From NCBI GenBank assembly GCA_032718565.1, contig JAVGVS010000012.1, positions 2,482,450 to 2,546,449 on the forward strand: a stretch of DNA of 64,000 nucleotides. Reading direction: 5' to 3'. The position numbers were made by a program, and so were the translations under genes. Positions 54,963 to 64,000 of the stretch are shown in pieces. Every line of letters begins with the position of its first letter. Within the stretch, counting starts at the first letter, position 1. Source of the DNA: Distichodus sexfasciatus. Lineage: Eukaryota; Chordata; Actinopteri; Characiformes; Distichodontidae. Under the pieces are notes generated by a model. That model did no database searches and was not told the origin of the DNA. It saw only the letters and a program-made list of their open reading frames with translations.

Positions 54963-56077
54963 TTTTTTCTGATTGTTTAAACACTAAAAGAAAAAGTCTC
55001 CCACATTTGGCATAACTTTACACTCAGTTAGCAAAACATTGGTCCAGATTTGCACAACACTAAACACATTGTCAGCTTCACACTTCTTGCAAAACTCAAC
55101 ACACAGTGATTTGCAAATCACTAAACACACTTGTTAGTTTTAAAGCACTGGCTTTCAAATAATCACAACCATGAACCAATTGATTAAGCACAACCACCAG
55201 GTGAACAAACACTTAGGTGCTTAATTATAGACACACCAATCAGGTTTAGGCACTATAAAAAGGAACAGGTGAGTTAACCTGTCATCAACAAACATGGAGG
55301 ACATGAGAGCCCTCCATCACCATGCTACCTTAGGTCCTTACAATACAGCTCTCATTCTGGCATTTTTGGACCAACTCAGTAATATCCCTAGTGCTGCAAA
55401 TCAAATTGAGATGCGATACATAGTCACCTGGGACAATGTATCATTCCACCGATCTCCTCTGGTCCAAAACTGGTTTCATGATCATCCACAATTTACATGT
55501 CTTTATCTTCTACCATACTCACCCTTCCTAAACCCAGTAGAGTTTTTTCAGCATGGTGGTGGAAGGTTTATGACCTACAGCCATAGTATGTTCATGCACC
55601 TCTCATTCAAACTGTGAAGGATGCATGTAATCAGATTGATGTTGTCTATTCAGTGATGGATCCAACACTGTAGAACATTTTTTCCACAATGTCTTGCCTA
55701 TGACAACATAGCCTGTGATGTTGATTAAGCTCTGTGGCCAGATGCAGCTAGACAGAGAGATGTTTAGTTTTTTTACCCCACTCTTTTTGCACATCTGTAG
55801 TAGTTGCAGGAAATAAAGATATATAGATTTGATCTAATGTGGTGTTTGGTAAACATATTGTGTGTACTTTTTTGTTAGGAAATGCTAAAAGTGTTTTAGG
55901 ATAAATGCAGTATTTTCTATCGTATTCAATGTAGAGTTTTTATAATAGTGTTTCATTTTGCAAAAGATCTGAGATGTTCTGCTACTTGGGTGTAGTGTTG
56001 TGCTAACATTGTGAAGTGTTTTGAAAATATGGGCCCAATTTTCAAAATTGTGCTTAAGCAATTGAAAAAAAACCTGC
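54963..56077 (+). mobile_element. IS630/Tc1-type DNA transposon, internally deleted
   Basis: The left end 'ttttttctgattgtttaaac' and the reverse complement of the right end 'tttttttcaattgcttaagc' correspond. Inverted similarity continues inward with words such as 'gcacaacactaaacac' versus 'gcacaacactacaccc', and 'cttgcaaaactcaa' versus 'ttgcaaaatgaaac'. The interior encodes a transposase remnant. The boundaries are approximate, and no duplication was confirmed. Confidence 0.72.
55294..55617 (+). pseudogene. IS630/Tc1-type transposase, C-terminal DDE remnant
   Basis: The frame contains 'LGPYNTALILAFLDQL', 'RYIVTWDNVSFHRSPLV' and 'LYLLPYSPFLNPVE', the second Asp ('WDN') and third acidic residue ('NPVE') of the catalytic core of IS630-related transposases. 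The N-terminal helix-turn-helix and the first catalytic Asp are missing: the start MEDMRALHHH leads straight into the 'GPYNTA' block. After 'NPVE' a frameshift occurs; the expected 'SAWxWKVYD' continues in another frame at about 55550-55590. It cannot be active. Confidence 0.8.
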
Positions 56078-56311
56078 AAGCTTATTTTAAAATCAATATG
56101 TATATTTCTAGCTATTAGAGTGAACCCTGAATTAATATAATCTAGTTAACTGCAAGGTGCAATTATCTGCAAATGAGATTACAAATTTATTTAACAAGCC
56201 TACTTTAAAAATTTGAAAATCTATTGTTTCAATTTCATAGGACATACAAATATGTTGATGACTTCAATTAAAGATGTAATTTGAACTGGCAGCATTCAGT
56301 TTGCACAATAC
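56078..56311. other. AT-rich spacer
   Basis: No feature recognised. Confidence 0.4.
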
Positions 56312-56535
56312 ACAGTTGGTAGTGTAGTGGTAAGGGACTTGGGCCCGTGATCGGAAGGCCATCGGTTCCAGGACCAGTAAAGGTACCACTGAGGTACACC
56401 ATAAGCAAAGACACCATCCCTTAGCGCTGCTCCTTCACAGATCAGTCAAATGCAAAGGTCACATTTTGTGGTGGTGCACTGTGTCAAGTATTGTGGTGTG
56501 GTGTGTTAACAATGAAACATCACTCACTCACTCAG
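56312..56535 (+). mobile_element. tRNA-derived SINE, family 2
   Basis: 'cagttggtagtgtagtggta' head, 'gtgatcggaaggccatcggt' B-box region, 'agtaaaggtaccactgaggt', 'gctgctccttcacagatcag' and 'caaaggtcacattttg'. A small deletion lies in the central part. Confidence 0.82.
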
Positions 56536-56970
56536 TCAATTTGCAGCATGCTTCCACTTCTTTCTATGTGCTAAATACACCCATTACTAAAGCCATAAGC
56601 CATACTCTGTTCCCTAAATGTCATTTCACTGAACTACCTTTAAATAAGTGTTTGAGAAAGTGCTTGAACCTAGGCTTGTTCAAAACTGAATTGATTGACA
56701 GTTTCAGTATGTCTGTCTGTCTGTCTAAAATGAGATGTTTGAGACCCTGTCTACATATTTACTTTTTAATTTATATTGAATACGTTTATTTGTGCAGTAA
56801 ATGATTTTAATACAATAGGTATCAAAAACTATAAAAATATGAATTTTTCATATGTACAGACCAGCAAAAAACACTTTGAAACTCTTTTCTTCAAATACAC
56901 AGTAACACTGCCAGATGAAACGATATAGGGCTGTGCAAAGGTACAATAAGCAACATGACTTGTAATTTGT
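56536..56970. other. AT-rich unique sequence
   Basis: No gene recognised. The 112-codon frame 56466-56804 starts within the SINE and is featureless. Confidence 0.4.
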
Positions 56971-56971
56971 C

Positions 56972-57034
<63 letters not shown>

Positions 57035-57050
57035 GAATAATAATAATAAT
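56971..57050. repeat. (AAT)n microsatellite
   Basis: About 26 units of ATA/AAT with one interruption ('aatagaataat') near 57034. Confidence 0.95.
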
Positions 57051-57639
57051 ATCCAGTTCTAAAAATGTAATAATCTTAAGGAATCTTAAGCAAAAAAATC
57101 TCAACAAAAAAAACCCTCAGTGGCAATGAATAGCAATACAAATGTAAGGTGTTTGGCTTTCTGCTACAATTTGACTCACTTTTAAATAATTTTTTTCAAT
57201 CTGAGCAATTAGCACAAATCAAACACCTAGTCATATGATCTGCATTTGCAAGAATTTGTGATAGAGAGCCTGCTAAAGAGCTCAGCGAGTTTCATAGTTT
57301 TGCATTCATGATTACTGTACAGCAAGCCATTTTTTGCATTATATTTCATATTTTCTGTCACATTTGATGTTATTTTCATCCTTATTACATGCACTGTTAT
57401 GTTGCTACAATGTTACATGGGTTCTATGCACAATGCACTTTAACTTTATAAATGGCAATTGTTGTACATGTATAAATCTGTTCAGATCTGTGTTATACTT
57501 CAAAGTTTAACTTTTATATTCAATATACATTCCATATTGTGTCTTTTTTGTTTTTCAATTGTTGAAGAGTGGTTCAGGATACATCAGTATACCTGTAGTC
57601 TTTGTTTTTTGGTTCATGATATTTCTTCCCTGCTAGATA
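57051..57639. other. AT-rich unique sequence
   Basis: No feature recognised. Confidence 0.4.
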
Positions 57640-57905
57640 TCCGATGGTCAACTCTAAGTGGTATTATTGCAACGTGGAAGTGTTTAGAATTTACCGAATC
57701 TCAGACCATGTAAAGTAACAGACTGAGATTGCCTAGAGCTGACAGCGATCATGAGTATAACTTGCCAACGCTCGGTTGACTCAATAACTGCAGAGTTCCA
57801 AACTTCCCCGGGCATTAACCTCAGCAAAAAATTGTGCACTGAGAGCATCACAGAAATAGTTTCCATGGTTTAGCAGCCACATGCAAAGTTTACATCACCA
57901 AGCAC
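57640..57905 (+). mobile_element. Decayed Tc1-like transposase-gene fragment
   Basis: 'ctaagtggtattattgcaac', 'gaccatgtaaagtaacaga' (57704-57722), 'ctgcagagttccaaacttcc', 'ccatggtttagcagccacat' and 'tacatcaccaagcac' follow the same Tc1-type gene as 1-470. Stops occur in all frames and no ends are visible. Confidence 0.8.
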
Positions 57906-58278
57906 CATGAGAAAATGGAGCTGTGACATCCAAATGTTAAGCATATTAATCCAAAGGAAGACCATAAGAACAAGACAGGGCAGCCCCTATGTCAGTTCAT
58001 CATGTTCCTCTATCACAAAATAATTCTTCAGAAGAAATTTGTTTTTAGAAAGTTTTGATGAAGATTCACCAATGTTTTCTTATTTAAGATTTGCTCCTGG
58101 ATAAGAACAAAATCTGTAAGAAGAGTGGCTCTTTAAAACTGCCCTTGCGCAAATTCTAGTGCATACAGCTTTGTGTAACACATTAGATTATTGGATATAC
58201 TTCAACTGTACAATTGGATTATGTCATACTATTTAATTGTCTTAAGGACAAATTTTAAGAAAACAAAACTAAGAAAAC
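57906..58278. other. AT-rich spacer before DIRS copy 2
   Basis: No feature recognised; the part from 58010 to 58260 has MITE-like words ('cttcagaagaaatttgtttt') but no ends. Confidence 0.3.
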
Positions 58279-58335
58279 ATACTCGGTTACTTACGTAACC
58301 TTGGTTCCCTGATATATGGGAACGAGTACAACTGA

Positions 58336-58560
58336 ATCACCGCACTGTGCCTGCCGACCGAGCGACCAGCGATAGGGGCGTGAAAGGCTGCTATAGCTGA
58401 AGCATAAACCTTGATGGTAGAAGGAGAAGGCTGCTTATCCAGCAACTCCTAGAGGAACGACAGAACCACTGACACCTCGGAGGTGACCGGATCCAAGTCA
58501 CGGTCTTGACACCAAGCCGAGAAAAGGGACCACTTCAAAGCATAGAGACGCCAGGTGGAC
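58336..58560 (-). pseudogene. DIRS copy 2 recombinase, N-terminal remnant
   Basis: On the minus strand 'DRDLDPVTSEVSVVLSFL' and 'QELLDKQPSPST' lead to 'AFHAPIAGRSVGR', the N-terminal core-binding part found in copy 1 at residues 7-55. The sequence then runs into the terminal repeat. The catalytic Arg, His-x-x-Arg and Tyr are all absent. Confidence 0.78.
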
Positions 58561-58701
58561 GGGGCTCTAGCTTCAGTTATAGTGTTCAGGACAAACTCCG
58601 GGAGGTCCAGAGATGCCCATTGAGCGGCCATACATGAAGGGCCCATAACTCGGGCCGTGGATGCCACAGCGAGCCGTTCGCTTGAGAGAGGAGATCCTGC
58701 C

Positions 58702-60025
58702 TCAAGGGAATGGGCCACGGGGCTGCCTCGAACAGCTGGAATAAATCCGACACCACGGCTGGTTCCTCCAGAAGGGGGCCACCAGGAGAAGCATGTGTCT
58801 GCGTTCCCTGACTCGTCTAAGTACCTGCGGTAGCAGAGTGACCGGGGGGAACACATAGAGTGGAAGATCTGGCCATTCGTGGGCCAGGGCATCCGTGCTT
58901 CTCGTGAAGTAAAGCGGGCAATGAGAGTTGCCTTCAGAAGCAAAGAGATCTACTCGAGCCTTGCTGAAGATGTCCCAAATCCTCCGAACCGTGAGGGGGT
59001 GGAGCGTCCACTCTTCCGAGGAGATGTTGCTCCTTGACAACATGTCTGCCCCTTGGTTCAGTTTGCCCGGCACATGCGACACCTTTTGTGAGTGCAGGTT
59101 GGCCTGGGCCCAAACCAGAAGGTGTTTCGCAAGCGTGTAAAGGCACTTCAAGACGATGCCACTCTGGTGGTTCACATATGACACCACGGACCTGCTGTCT
59201 GAGCGCACCAACATGTGGTGTCCCCTTAACTCCGGCAGGAAGAATTGACAGACACAGCACACTGCCAGCATCTCCAGGCAGTTGATGTGCAGTCCCGCCT
59301 CCTCCCTGGACCAGAGACCGGAGGCCGGTCTGCCCTCGCACGGCGCTCCCCAACCCTTGTTGGAAGCGTCTGTCGAGACAACCTTCCTCCTGTGCGTCGT
59401 GTCTAAGTGCACCCCTTGGGCTAGCCAGAGAGGGTCCCTCCAACGGCTCAGGGCTGTAACACAGGCCTGGGTTACCGTTATGCGGTGGCGACCATGGCGC
59501 CATGCCGCGAACGGAACCCTCCGCTTCAGCCAGAACTGGATGGGTCGCATGTGGAGCAGACCCAACTGGAGGACTGGTGAAGCCGCTGCCATGAGGCCCA
59601 TCATTTTCTGAAAGGCCTTGAGTGGGTGCGAGGTCCCTTCCATGAAGGAGGCTGCACGGCTCTGAATTGACTTGGCTCGCTCCGCCAAGACGTTTGCCAT
59701 CAGGAGTCAATCACTATCCCCAGGAACGAAACCCATTGGCTGGGAGATAGAACGCTCTTGGCGAAATTGACCCTGAGCCCCAGGCAATTCAAGTGGCTGA
59801 GGAGAAGGGTCCGGTGCGATAAAGAGACTGTCTCTGACTGGGCCAAAATGAGCCAGTCGTCAAGGTAGTTGAGGATGCAGATTCCCATCTGTCGCAACGT
59901 GACCATCCTGAATGACCATTTTGCAAGGGCATGATTCAGGAGTCTGAGGTCCAGAATAGGTGGCAGACCGCCATCTTTTTTGGGGATGAGGAAGTAGCGG
60001 CTGTAGAAGCCTGACTCGCTCTAAG
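58702..60025 (-). pseudogene. DIRS copy 2 reverse transcriptase and RNase H
   Basis: On the minus strand, 'YSRYFLIPKKDGGLPPILDL' (60010-59945) is followed by a deletion and then 'LNYLDDWLILAQS' with an intact YLDD box (59870-59840). A stop separates this from 'MANVLAERAKSIQSRAASFM'. The RNase H part keeps all four expected acidic positions: Asp in 'STDASNKGWGA', Glu in 'INCLEMLAV', Asp in 'VRSDSRSVVSYV' and Asp in 'NQGADMLSR'. The 332-codon frame ends at 58702. Confidence 0.85.
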
Positions 60026-60229
60026 CTGGAGGAACAATTTCTATGGCTCCTTTTCCCAGCAGATTCACCACCTCGGCGCGGAGAACTGGAGTGTTCTCGC
60101 CGCGCACTGTAGTAGGGACCACGCCGCAAAAGCGGGGGCAAGAGGTCTTTGAGAAGATGCTTGCGGGGTGGTCCGGCCGTAGCGAGACTCAAGCCCCTCC
60201 TCTTCCTGCCTGGACATTCAGGAGGACTT

Positions 60230-60732
60230 CCGAGTCGCAGGGTCCAAGGTGACCTTGGGCCGGGGACCCATGCGCTGTGGGAAGGGGAATCGCCTCGCAG
60301 AGTGAGAATGTCCTCTCTTCTGACGCTCCCTGATCTTTTTTGGTTCAGGAGCAGCTGGGGTAAGCGCAGCGGGCTGCTGAGTCGATGCAGGCCTGGGGCA
60401 AATGGCAGCAGACGAAGCACTGGAGCGTTTTGGAAGGAAGTGTCGCATCGCCTGAGATGACTTCTGGGCCTCTGTGAAACGCTCGGCGAACCCCTCCACA
60501 GCTGGTCCGAAGAGGCTGCCCGCTGACACTAGAGCATCGAGGAAGGGGACCTTGTCAGCCTCCCTCATCTCCGTGAGCGTAAAACGGCGATGCTGAAAGC
60601 CTCGCAGTGTGGGCAATCAGCCGCCCTGAGTGCAGCATCGGCGTGGGGCTTCCCCAGGCAGGCTACGCACTCAGCATGGCCATCGTCGGCACGCAGGGGA
60701 TTCCCGCACGTCACACAATGACGACGGGGCAT
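60230..60732 (-). pseudogene. DIRS copy 2 ORF1 (gag-like), internally deleted
   Basis: The minus-strand ATG at 60730-60732 begins MPRRHCVTCGNPLRADDGHA and continues with two more Cys pairs (CVAC and CPHC) and His residues, a likely zinc-binding N-terminus. After about 50 codons it joins, at about 60575, to the C-terminal block 'LTEMREADKVPFLDALVSAG' and 'TEAQKSSQAMRHFLPKRSS'. About 280 residues present in copy 1 are absent. Confidence 0.75.
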
Positions 60733-60739
60733 TTAAAAA

Positions 60740-61146
60740 TGCCGTTTGCTCTTTTAGAAGAGAAAATAAACTCTTTAGTAATTGCCGGATAGCGGCAGGG
60801 GAAAACGAAAGTAAAACGGCGAAGCACAATCAACAGCGACGGCATTCAGTGAGAGAAATCTCCATAGCTGAAGAGAAGAAATCTGAGCACGGCGCCGGAA
60901 TGGCCGATTATATTGAGCCAGTTAGCCCCGCCCATGCAATTGCCGGGCGCCGGCGAAGCGGCGCGGCCATTGGCTCACTCAATTCTGCTGCCGAGTCATT
61001 GGTTCGTTTTTATTACTTTGAACAAACCAATCGACATGCAGTTTTACTGCGTGATTGGAAAAGGCTTCAGTTGAGGAGAAAAAGAGAGTTTTTCGCCATA
61101 CAGCGTCTTACAACGCAGTACGAGTGGAATATCGACAGGGAACAAT
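60740..61146 (-). promoter_or_regulatory. DIRS copy 2 terminal region with CCAAT and TATA-like boxes
   Basis: On the minus strand it contains 'gaaccaatgactcgg', 'gagccaatggccgcgcc' and a downstream 'ctcaatataatcgg', in the same order and spacing as the CCAAT and TATA-like boxes of the other DIRS copy. This suggests a shared internal promoter. No function was tested. Confidence 0.55.
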
Positions 61147-63030
61147 GCTTCTTCCTCTGTGGAACCTAAACCTTTAAAAGATTGTTTTCTCTCTTTTTGA
61201 ATGACCTCAAAACCGAGTGGCCTTGATCTGCTCGTTATAAGTCATGCACAACAATGCTTACAATTAGTCCATTGCTCTTCTTTCTTCATGATGAGTCTGT
61301 GGGAACCCTAAGTGAATTGCACGTACAGGGGACTTCTTATTCAGAAAAAAGCACACTGAAAGGTACACAATTACCTGCCCGCTCTATCAAAAATGTCCAC
61401 CCTTATAATTAAACGTGCCCTGTTGCTGTAGAGAACATTACTTGTAATGAACAATGTGTCTTCCAGAAGTGGCTTGTTTCCAACTGCAGGACCACAACTA
61501 GACATTATTTGATGTAATGGACCATTCTGAACACAGCGAGTGACCCTGACATGGTAGTGTGTGTTGTGATGCTACGTGTGTACAAAGCACAGCAGGGTCA
61601 CTAGGGTTCTGCCACACAGCACTGCTAAGGTTAGCGGTCAACAGCAGCATAAATATCCAGGAAGAACAGCTCTGTGATGTGAAACATAAGTATAAAGGCC
61701 TTTTAATATACAGGCCTTTTAAAAAGCAGCAATTCTCTGTCCTAATGAGTGGGAACTGTGTGGTCCTAGTCACGACAGCAATCATTATTCAGTTCACGAG
61801 CGCAATCAGGAAACAGTCTGCTAGAATAAACTCATCAGTAGATGACCGATAAATCATTGTGGCAAAGCTATCAGCCAATAGGAGCCAGTTGCTAATGAAC
61901 TGATATCAATGTTTGTAACAACAATAAAAGACAATTAAATGAAATGGAAAGATTGAAGATTTAAATCTGAATCATGCTATGCGTATGTTGCTTAGTTTGT
62001 CCATGTTTTGTGTTATTTTTATACATTCAACAAAACATAAAATATCAAACATAAACTATTTTGTTTTTAAACTGCATTTTGAAATAACTGATTTTTAAAC
62101 AACTACACATAGATACATTATAATGTTTGCACGTTGTATGAAAATGTTTGTAACTGTAATGCTTTTTGGGTGTGGGATACATTTTGTTCTAAATATTTTT
62201 AAAGTAATCCAGGCTGGAGAACAAAAAAGTGAGTCAGCTCAAACATGTGCCGATGCCACCACTATCCAATGAAATTCAAGACGTTCTACAGTGGATAACA
62301 AAATTAGAAGAGAAAATGGATCAGATGTAGTAAATTAAAGCAACTGCCACTATGGAGCCTATAAAGAAAAGGAGTGAACTATTATTTGTGGGTATTACAA
62401 ATGTGTAAGTTTTCATTTCGATAATTAAAAACTAGCCAGGATGTGGGTTATTTATGACCTCTGATGCTCATCCAGGACCTCACCCAAGTGTGTTTTGTGT
62501 ACTATTTACACCACTTTCACCTCAAATGCTGGTGCAAGCATTTCAAGCTGAGGTGTTACCATCTCTGTGTTGCTGCACATAATAGTGAAAGAGAGTGGGA
62601 CTTCTCTCATGGGACTTCAGTCAGACACTTGTGTAGCATTAACTCCCCAGTTGAGTAGCGTGAACGCTCCAGACGCCAAATCGAAGCAGAAACCTGTACA
62701 GACTAGTTGGAACATATAAACTCCTCAGCCTTCCCCAACTTTCTAAGGTATATTCATGTCATATTGAACTTCCCTACTCTGATCTCATCCAGGTTCGTGT
62801 TGCCACATGGGATTTTTTTCAACCACATTCCAATACAGTCGCTATTATGGACCATTATAGGACCACCAACAATTTCTGAATGTCATGTTTGTTATGAGCG
62901 TGTTGTGTGAAGGCTATAATCAGTTCTCCAAATTATAACTGTATGGGTTCAAAAAGCTTTGTTTGTGCATTAAGGATTTTTTTAATCATCAAGTTACTTG
63001 AGTTTCTCAATGAATCATTTCAGCTCTAGT
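61147..63030. other. Mostly unique, AT-rich sequence
   Basis: 61520-61640 holds a degenerate repeat fragment related to 42740-43010 ('ctgacatggtagtgtgtgtt'). The rest shows no gene or repeat that I recognise. Confidence 0.4.
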
Positions 63031-63368
63031 CAGTGCAATTTTTCAGGTTGGTCTTCCTGACCTTTCCACTACACCCTTGCTACCATTTCTCTTCATCCTC
63101 CTATCTTCCCACCAACATACAAGTGCTTTATTAGCCTTTCACAACTAAAGTTTCAGAACATCTGCATTTCATGCTACTCTCCCACCAGCATGCAGAAAAA
63201 TATACGTAAGTTCACCAAAATATCTTTTCCCACCATCCATTTTTTCTTTATCTTTCAAAATCTGGTTAATACCTGTGCAAACCCTCACACACACACTTTT
63301 AGATCCCTGGGAGCAACATGTTGCACAGCAGGACCCCCACTCCGCTTGCTCAAGGCTGTGCGTTATCT

Positions 63369-63400
<32 letters not shown>

Positions 63401-63730
63401 CCCCTCCATTTTTTATCTGCTCTTTTAAGTACCATTTTCATATCGGCTAGCCGTCTGCACCCTGGAGCGCTCTTTCCCAGACTCTGCCTTTCTTTCTCTG
63501 GTTCTGTCTCAGTACTACAAAACACCCCACGTCTCGGGCCAGCTCATGTTGAACCCCCCCGCATCCCACGTTTGATCAGAGGATGCAAATTGGCCTTATG
63601 AATTTTTATAAACAAGCCCTCGTTAACAAGGGCCAATGCCAGATGGTGTTACTGGTGCCGACTGCGAAAGTCCTCGATGGTAAACCCGCAGTGTGGGACG
63701 CTGACTGAGTACACACATACCCACTCACAC
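63031..63730. other. Candidate conserved non-coding island with CT run
   Basis: A (CT)n run lies at 63378-63402. 63295-63370 and 63590-63715 are complex and repeat-free ('aaacaagccctcgttaacaa', 'ggtgccgactgcgaaagtcc'). The frames over it are composition artefacts of the CT run. A regulatory element is possible; no conservation data. Confidence 0.3.
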
Positions 63731-64000
63731 ACACACATAGGATCACACAAGAAGTCTGTTATGTCTGTTCTTACTATTGAGCTGCTCACTTCCTTGCAAA
63801 AATAAAGGCATTACGACAATTAAAAGCTAAATTTGGCACTGTTTACCAGTTTATCAATTTTTCATGAGGTAATATTGTTTATTTTGTGTTTTTCAAGAAA
63901 GAATTTAAGATAATTTAGCTGTCAGGGCACAATTATATTGTGAAATAGGATGAACAATCCTTAAGGAACAGTTTGAACTGACAAGACTGCATAAGAATGT
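63731..64000. other. AT-rich end of the window
   Basis: A short CA run at about 63726-63738; nothing else recognised. Confidence 0.4.

Larger units (their letters stand above)
58279..61146 (-). mobile_element. DIRS-family retrotransposon, copy 2, heavily deleted
   Basis: Read on the minus strand: a left terminal region (about 61146-60740), cysteine-rich ORF1 start, ORF1 C-terminus, RT start, RT catalytic box, complete-looking RNase H, recombinase N-terminus, then directly the terminal word 'ggaaccaaggttacgtaagt' (about 58310). Missing are most of ORF1, the RT segment between 'KWSFRMV' and 'TLRQMGI', and the whole catalytic half of the recombinase. It is therefore non-autonomous. It is the same family as the element at 24031-28938, in opposite orientation. 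Confidence 0.9.

Noticed and set aside
58934..59710. 258-codon minus-strand frame
   Set aside because: A shadow of the DIRS copy 2 RNase H frame, which carries the catalytic residues.

Overview
The window reads as vertebrate, almost certainly teleost fish, nuclear DNA. The repeat content is the evidence: DANA/mermaid-like tRNA-derived SINEs, a second tRNA-derived SINE family, Tc1-like and hAT elements, an L2-type LINE ending in AATTGAATT repeats, a chromodomain Ty3/Gypsy element and two DIRS retrotransposons. The repeat mix would fit an otophysan fish, but that is a guess. I recognise no host protein-coding exon, rRNA, true tRNA or CRISPR array. The unique sequence is mostly AT-rich and contains several islands that look like conserved non-coding DNA, so the locus may be a gene desert or large intron. 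That last point is inference only.

Layout. 1-11.4 kb: a Tc1 fragment, two possible conserved islands, a DANA-like SINE with 12-bp target-site duplications, a second SINE family, a small inverted-repeat element, and a 3-kb purine-rich composite minisatellite (7.9-11.1 kb). 11.4-20.3 kb: a Gypsy element flanked by 5-bp duplications (AGAAG), with most of gag deleted, the RT active-site aspartates replaced (YLNN), and a 5.4-kb L2 LINE inserted inside the RT. 20.4-21.0 kb: a minus-strand LTR-like unit. 22.15-23.61 kb: a complete-ended but dead Tc1-like element. 24.0-28.9 kb: a plus-strand DIRS element with an open tyrosine-recombinase frame and a perfect 59-bp inverted repeat at its right end.

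29.8-30.8 kb: a 1,005-bp solo LTR with CTTAT duplications. 31-33.4 kb: candidate conserved islands. 33.4-42.7 kb: a dispersed repeat, a SINE with 13-bp duplications, a 942-bp hAT element with 8-bp duplications, an inverted-repeat element, a solo LTR with GGTAT duplications, and a head-to-head SINE pair. 42.7-54.9 kb: further SINEs, a 22-bp minisatellite, an L2 3' fragment and more candidate islands. 54.96-56.08 kb: an internally deleted IS630/Tc1-type transposon. 57.6-61.15 kb: a second Tc1 fragment and a minus-strand, heavily deleted DIRS copy. 61.2-64 kb: mostly unique sequence.

No operon-like cooperation exists here. The recognisable coding sequence belongs to mobile elements. The most informative features are insertion scars with exact duplications, one nested insertion, and two DIRS copies with different deletions that together show which domains the family carries. 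All family calls come from remembered sequence and domain patterns; no database search was run.
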